DNA of 60,000 bases, taken from Polytrichum commune. Lineage: Eukaryota; Streptophyta; Polytrichopsida; Polytrichales; Polytrichaceae. Location of the stretch: contig OX485806.1 of NCBI GenBank assembly GCA_950295325.1, positions 18,044,001 through 18,104,000 on the forward strand, given 5' to 3'. A model generated the notes under the pieces. That model did not search any database. It saw nothing but the letters and a program-made list of their open reading frames with translations, and was not told where the DNA came from. The position numbers and the translations under genes were made by a program. Positions 55,901 to 60,000 of the stretch are shown one piece after another; positions within the stretch are counted from its first letter, which is position 1; each line of letters opens with the position of its first letter.

Positions 55901-58900
55901 ACTGGTGAGTGAATCCTTTTCTGGGAATCTCTCCATAGATGAATAGTTATAAGGCGTGGAGACGTTACTTACTACTGTTCTTGACCTGATTTCCTCCATG
56001 TTTGGTTACTAGCTGTCATGTAGTTGCTATTGTATGTGCCTTGGTTCATTGCATTGGAATGTTTGCTAGCTGTAGACAGTAAGAAGCGAAGGTAAATGTT
56101 GTGGTGGCACGTTGCTCAGATGGATGATGAGGTTTGGTTGGAGAATGTGTGGTGGTTGCTAATTGAAGGTCTTAATGACTGCTCATTTTGTGCTTAGCCT
56201 GTCGATGAAGATGGAGCTTTTGAGAGATATTCAGAGGAATACAACATCATCAGATTCATCTACACTTCTTTTGGAGATGCTTTTGATATTGACTAGTGAT
56301 GACTCTGAGTGGGGAAATATTGTCATGGATCATCTCCTGAAGAGCAAGCTGTTCCACTTCGTCAGACACATCTTAATTCAAGTGGTAAGGCTTTTGTGTC
56401 CAGGTCATAAGTCATATTGAGCCAGGTCATGAGTCATAGTCAACCATGTCATAGATTCTCGAGGAAGTTTTTTTGGAAAGGAATGATCCAGCATGTAACA
56501 TGGTGTTGAGAGTTGAATAACCCTTTTTTTACCAGGCAGTTTATTATATTTTCAGTCCTTCCCTCCAGCAACTAAACCCTCTGCTTGTCCCTCTAAATTT
56601 TGACAGCAACCAGATGGAAAGAATGCTCGAAAGGATGCTCGAGGAAGGAGCTATTTGGAGCATGTTGTATGTTTCCTTGCAAAAAGATACGTGCAAAGAG
56701 TGCAGGCAGGAACAAATTTAACAGTTCAATGGGGATTTCCATGGCAAGTGTTGTCAATTCCACTTCTATGGCAGGCTTATCCATCGCTGAAGCAGGTTTG
56801 CTCCACATTCCATTTAAGACTATCTGCTGGGAATTTTGAAGGGACCAGCAAATTTTAGGCTTGATGGGGAGGTTGTAGATGCTGTCTTTCCTGCTCTGTT
56901 GATTTGGGTGGTTATGAGACATGTCACCATGTGTGAAGCAATTGTTCAGCAATATTTTATTCAGGTCAGATAGTGTGGATTAAGGAAGACGACTGCCTGA
57001 CTGAATATATGTCTCAATGGCCCTGACTTTCATTTCACCACTTGGTTTTGAGAAGTGACACTTTTTTATGTTTTACAGGTGTGTGTTGATGAGGGTTTGT
57101 GGGCGCACTCCATCAATCTTATTGCATCAAATCTTTCAGAATTATCAACTTTGTTACCTCCAGATACACGACCTGAATGCCCATCCACTATCTGCCTCCT
57201 TGGTAACCTTATTGATATGGCCGTATACGCACTTGCGTGTGCAAATTGCACTGTGAAGCTGGTAAAAAGCCTTCAAATTTGCCAAGTTTAATAAGTTCTG
57301 TCTTTTTTTAAGTAATGGTACATAATATAACAACAAGCATATCACCTTTGACCCCATAGTATTGCATGAATGTATATGGCACCTAGAAGACTTTTGAGAT
57401 CATGTCCAAAAAGAGCATGTGTCCTGATCTAAGGACATTGTGTTGCTGCAGGCATCAGACTTTTCAATTGTTGGCAGATTCATGCTGGAAGATCTTCCAC
57501 CAGCATTTTTCAGAAGTGCAAGAGACAATGATGGTAGGGAATGTGATCCTAGCATCAAGACCTAATGTTGTGGGTTCTGTGGGTTGACTGGAACTTTAGT
57601 ATCTTGATCAAGAACTTCCTGAATCATCACGGTTGCTTCTCCATGGGATTGCTGGAAATTCTTAGAGAAAGGAGTTGATAAATATATTATTGAATTCAAT
57701 CCTCTTTTGAGCATACTCCTGAAATAATAAAGCATGATGTGGTTGACAGCGATAACTTTGGAGAGACATGCTATAAGTGCACTGAATAGAGAATCACTGG
57801 GTAGAGCAAGCCATCCTTGTTTTGTATCTGGACTTTAGGTTGACTAGGGTTTTCAGCATACAGGTGTCTTTGGTGGCATCCATGGACAGTGGAAGGATAA
57901 CCATCTGTGCTTGCAGTGTCTGGTGATTCAGGCTTTGAAGAAGAGATGGATATTGATGATCCTGGATGCCCAACGGTAGCAGATCCAGCTTTGGAAAAGC
58001 AGCTGTTGAATGCTGCAGATCCTGAGTTTCTCAAGAACTTGGTTAGTCATACTCATTCTGTATCTTCACTTTATGACATTTCCAAGTTGTGGAGACTTTT
58101 TTTTGAAAGTTTCCACTTTCTAGAAGTCTGGAACTTTCCACACCTTCATCAAGGTGGTGACCTCATATACTATTGTATCCTGTCACCAACAATCTTGTAT
58201 CATATGTTCTGCCCCCTTTCAAATTTGCTAATCTGTGATTAATTGAGTTATATTAAGCTTTAGTGGCTTTCAGCAAAGCTTTTCGCACCTATCTGGATAT
58301 CGGATGGGTAGGAGAAAACTTAACTTGTGATGTTTTTTTGGTGCGACTATATGTGGTTAAACCAGGTCAGAGTTACTCTACATGAACGTGCATCTACTGA
58401 ACCTGTTCGGGAGGCTGAGGCTGAGGCAGTTGGAGCAACTTGTGCATTTTTGTATGCCATCTTCATAACCCTTCCAAGAACAGATGTTGTCACAGGACTG
58501 GCTTATACAGCGCAACTAGTACCTCAGTTGTGGCCATATATCAAGCGATGTCATTTGTATCAATCATGGCCCTCAATTGAGCTAGTGGGGAGGAGTCCAT
58601 CAGATACACAAACATCTGCTAAGTTACTAGGCTGGATGTTACCGCTCTGTGTTTTCTGCCCAGTTTACAGGTGAGCTTAATTTTGAGTAAAAGTCCACAG
58701 GGCTACTTTGGTGTGATGCTTAGCGGTATGCATTGTACATTTCAAATGGGGACCTTGTTGTTACGCAATCACAGTCTCGTTGCAGCTTGTTTCAGCTATT
58801 TATATTAAAGTTCTGCAAAAATGTATTAAAACATCTCAAAACATGTCTCATTCTGCACCTAAAATAGGCTGGCTTCTCTAGAAGGCTACTTAGTTTTGTT

Positions 58901-60000
58901 CCTATCTGAAGAAGAATGTTAACAGATTTGACCTTGGTATACAGTGCGATGGTGTGACTGGGTTCTGTTTGGGGCTAGCCAAGTTTTTGAATAGAAGCTG
59001 ATGAAGTTGGCATTGGAATTATGATACTTGTCCACATTTTGATGTTTGGTCTTCACTGATTTTGTGCAGTTATTTGTTGATGAGCGTAGACAATGAGGAA
59101 TTTTATGAACAGCAACGACCCCTTTCTCTTCCTGATATTGTTCAGTTGGTGTCAATATTGAAGGAGGTTAGTGCTGGAATACTGCCATTGGAAGTGATGG
59201 TCTAACTTCTAACACTGCATGATCCTTCAGTCGTCTCTTCAAATCTGAAAAAGTGGGCTCTTCTCTGTTCTCTTTCTGGAGCACCACTGACGTCTTTAAA
59301 TTAGTTGTACTTGTCCTTCTAATATACTATTGTATCTCAAGCTCTTTTCTTTTGCGTCATGAATGAATGGGAAGCTATGACAGACTCAAGGTGCGGATGT
59401 GTTGATCTTCAGATGGCTCTTTTGATCAGAGTTGCTATGCCCTTTGTATATGTGTAGGCTTTATGGCAACTCCTATGGGTTTTGATGAACAAGACATCAA
59501 CAGTCCCTGCTCAGAAGCCCAGTCAAGATGCACCTTGTAGGATATTCTCATCACAACGTTTTCAGCAATTTGTGAGCAAAGGTGCATCTCGTCTTTTGGC
59601 AGAGGTATGTAGTTCTTTGTAATATCAAAAACAATAAATTATGGTTATGATCCTATGACAATAGGTCAATCAATTGGTCAAGAAACAGGTTGTACCTTAG
59701 CAGAAGAGACATGACTTTGTTTAGCGCATGAGGGACACTCTCTGGCCTTTGGGCAGAAGCACATGATATCACCTGACTCTAGCCACTATAAGTGTAAGAA
59801 GTGTACGTGGTGTTGGAGGATAATGAAGGAGGTTCTCAATAGGATTTATGAATCCTTTCATGAACACACAAATGCGTGTGCATGTGATGGACACTGAACA
59901 TATTCTCACATGTAAGAAATTTGGTTGTAACAGTATTCTGTATGCTCATGTTTGTGGCTCATGTTTGTGGCAGTTGCATGATCGAAACAGCAGACGACAA
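52902..60000 (+). CDS. UPL6: E3 ubiquitin-protein ligase UPL6-like (HECT family), 5' part, 13 exons
   Basis: Exons: 52902-53060, 54256-54353, 54945-55069, 55796-55904, 56198-56384, 56607-56795, 57079-57261, 57452-57533, 57917-58041, 58366-58670, 59070-59166, 59458-59604, and 59974 running past the window; all phases agree, giving 611 codons so far. The N-terminus MFFTGDPTVKKKVDLGGRS and KERERQKLLQQTKLERERR are diagnostic of plant UPL6, followed by the IQ motif RIQKVVRGRRE across intron 1. Later blocks include PQLFFFFQ..., SIPLLWQAYPSLKQV, CLLGNLIDMA, TELVPQLW-like AQLVPQLWPYIKRCH, LPLCVFCPVY, SVDNEEFYEQQRPLSLPDI and ALWQLLWV, in the family order. The catalytic HECT domain lies beyond the edge. 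An in-frame ATG at 52893 is possible; 52902 fits homologues. The protein ligates ubiquitin to substrates via a HECT cysteine. Confidence 0.93.
53061..54255 (+). repeat. UPL6 intron 1 with simple repeats and a diverged tandem duplication
   Basis: A (GT)n(GC)n tract lies directly after the donor (53061-53090) and a G tract of about 15 bases lies at 53391-53405. Two diverged copies of a roughly 270-bp unit lie at about 53520-53720 and 53795-54030. Compare CTCGTGAACAAGTTTCTTCT with CTCGAACAATTTTTTGTGAC, and TTGCTGCTACTGTGGTAAAT with TTGCTGCTACTGTGGTTATG. No exon is seen inside. Confidence 0.7.

Noticed and set aside
56820-56965. An apparent UPL6 exon encoding LDGEVVDAVFPALLIW and ending CAG before GT
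   Set aside because: The exon at 56607-56795 joins directly and in phase to 57079, and family conservation runs across that junction (SLKQ-VCVDEGLW). The segment lacks a good acceptor.

Overview
This window is nuclear DNA of a land plant. Two host genes with GT-AG introns are readable on the + strand. The first is a GT31 beta-1,3-galactosyltransferase of the B3GALT12/13/14 type (43462-47818, 7 exons, 390 codons, complete). The second is the 5' part of a UPL6-type HECT ubiquitin ligase (52902 to the window edge, 13 exons seen; the HECT domain lies outside). The plant lineage cannot be fixed from the sequence alone. The LINE type and the hAT transposase type look unlike the usual flowering-plant repertoire, so a seed-free plant is plausible, but that is inference.

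Almost everything from 1 to about 43000 is nested mobile DNA. From left to right: copies of a PIF/Harbinger-type MITE (1-367 and 3762-4130; a complete copy is at 51911-52407); a CCCACCCATG-type satellite (2215-2610); a tRNA-like SINE head (about 4370-4460); a 5'-truncated LINE on the minus strand (about 4570-9418); a Gag fragment of an LTR retrotransposon on the minus strand (9420-13527), split by a GC-rich hAT element (9759-12689) that has 13-bp TIRs and an 8-bp target duplication; and unassigned AT-rich DNA.

The segment 16078-28649 is bracketed by a perfect 15-bp inverted repeat and by TTA on both sides, as expected for a PIF/Harbinger element. It holds a Harbinger DDE transposase with all three catalytic residues, split by a 2.2-kb TG...CA insertion with a GGATC duplication. 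It also holds a convergent Myb/SANT-type partner ORF and three kinds of apparent cargo: one isolated exon of alpha-glucan (starch) phosphorylase, an array of about 18 tandem 60-bp units that each carry the same 9-bp-stem hairpin, and a long intronless reading frame (23764-27200, about 1145 codons, seven stops and one frameshift). That frame looks like a ParB/Srx-like domain followed by a DNA methyltransferase-like domain. It is the best candidate in the window for an undescribed system, although this copy is broken.

Further right are a rearranged ALP1/HARBI1-like transposase remnant (30726-31534), a nearly full-length second LINE on the minus strand (about 32280-40043) with two 2A-like motifs exactly 462 bp apart, APE endonuclease, reverse transcriptase, RNase H and a CCHC finger, and a pogo/DDE_1-like transposase remnant (40139-41704). 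Intron 1 of the galactosyltransferase is built mainly of about six degenerate repeats of about 220 bp. A complete Harbinger-type MITE sits about 46 bp upstream of the likely TATA box of the UPL6 gene.
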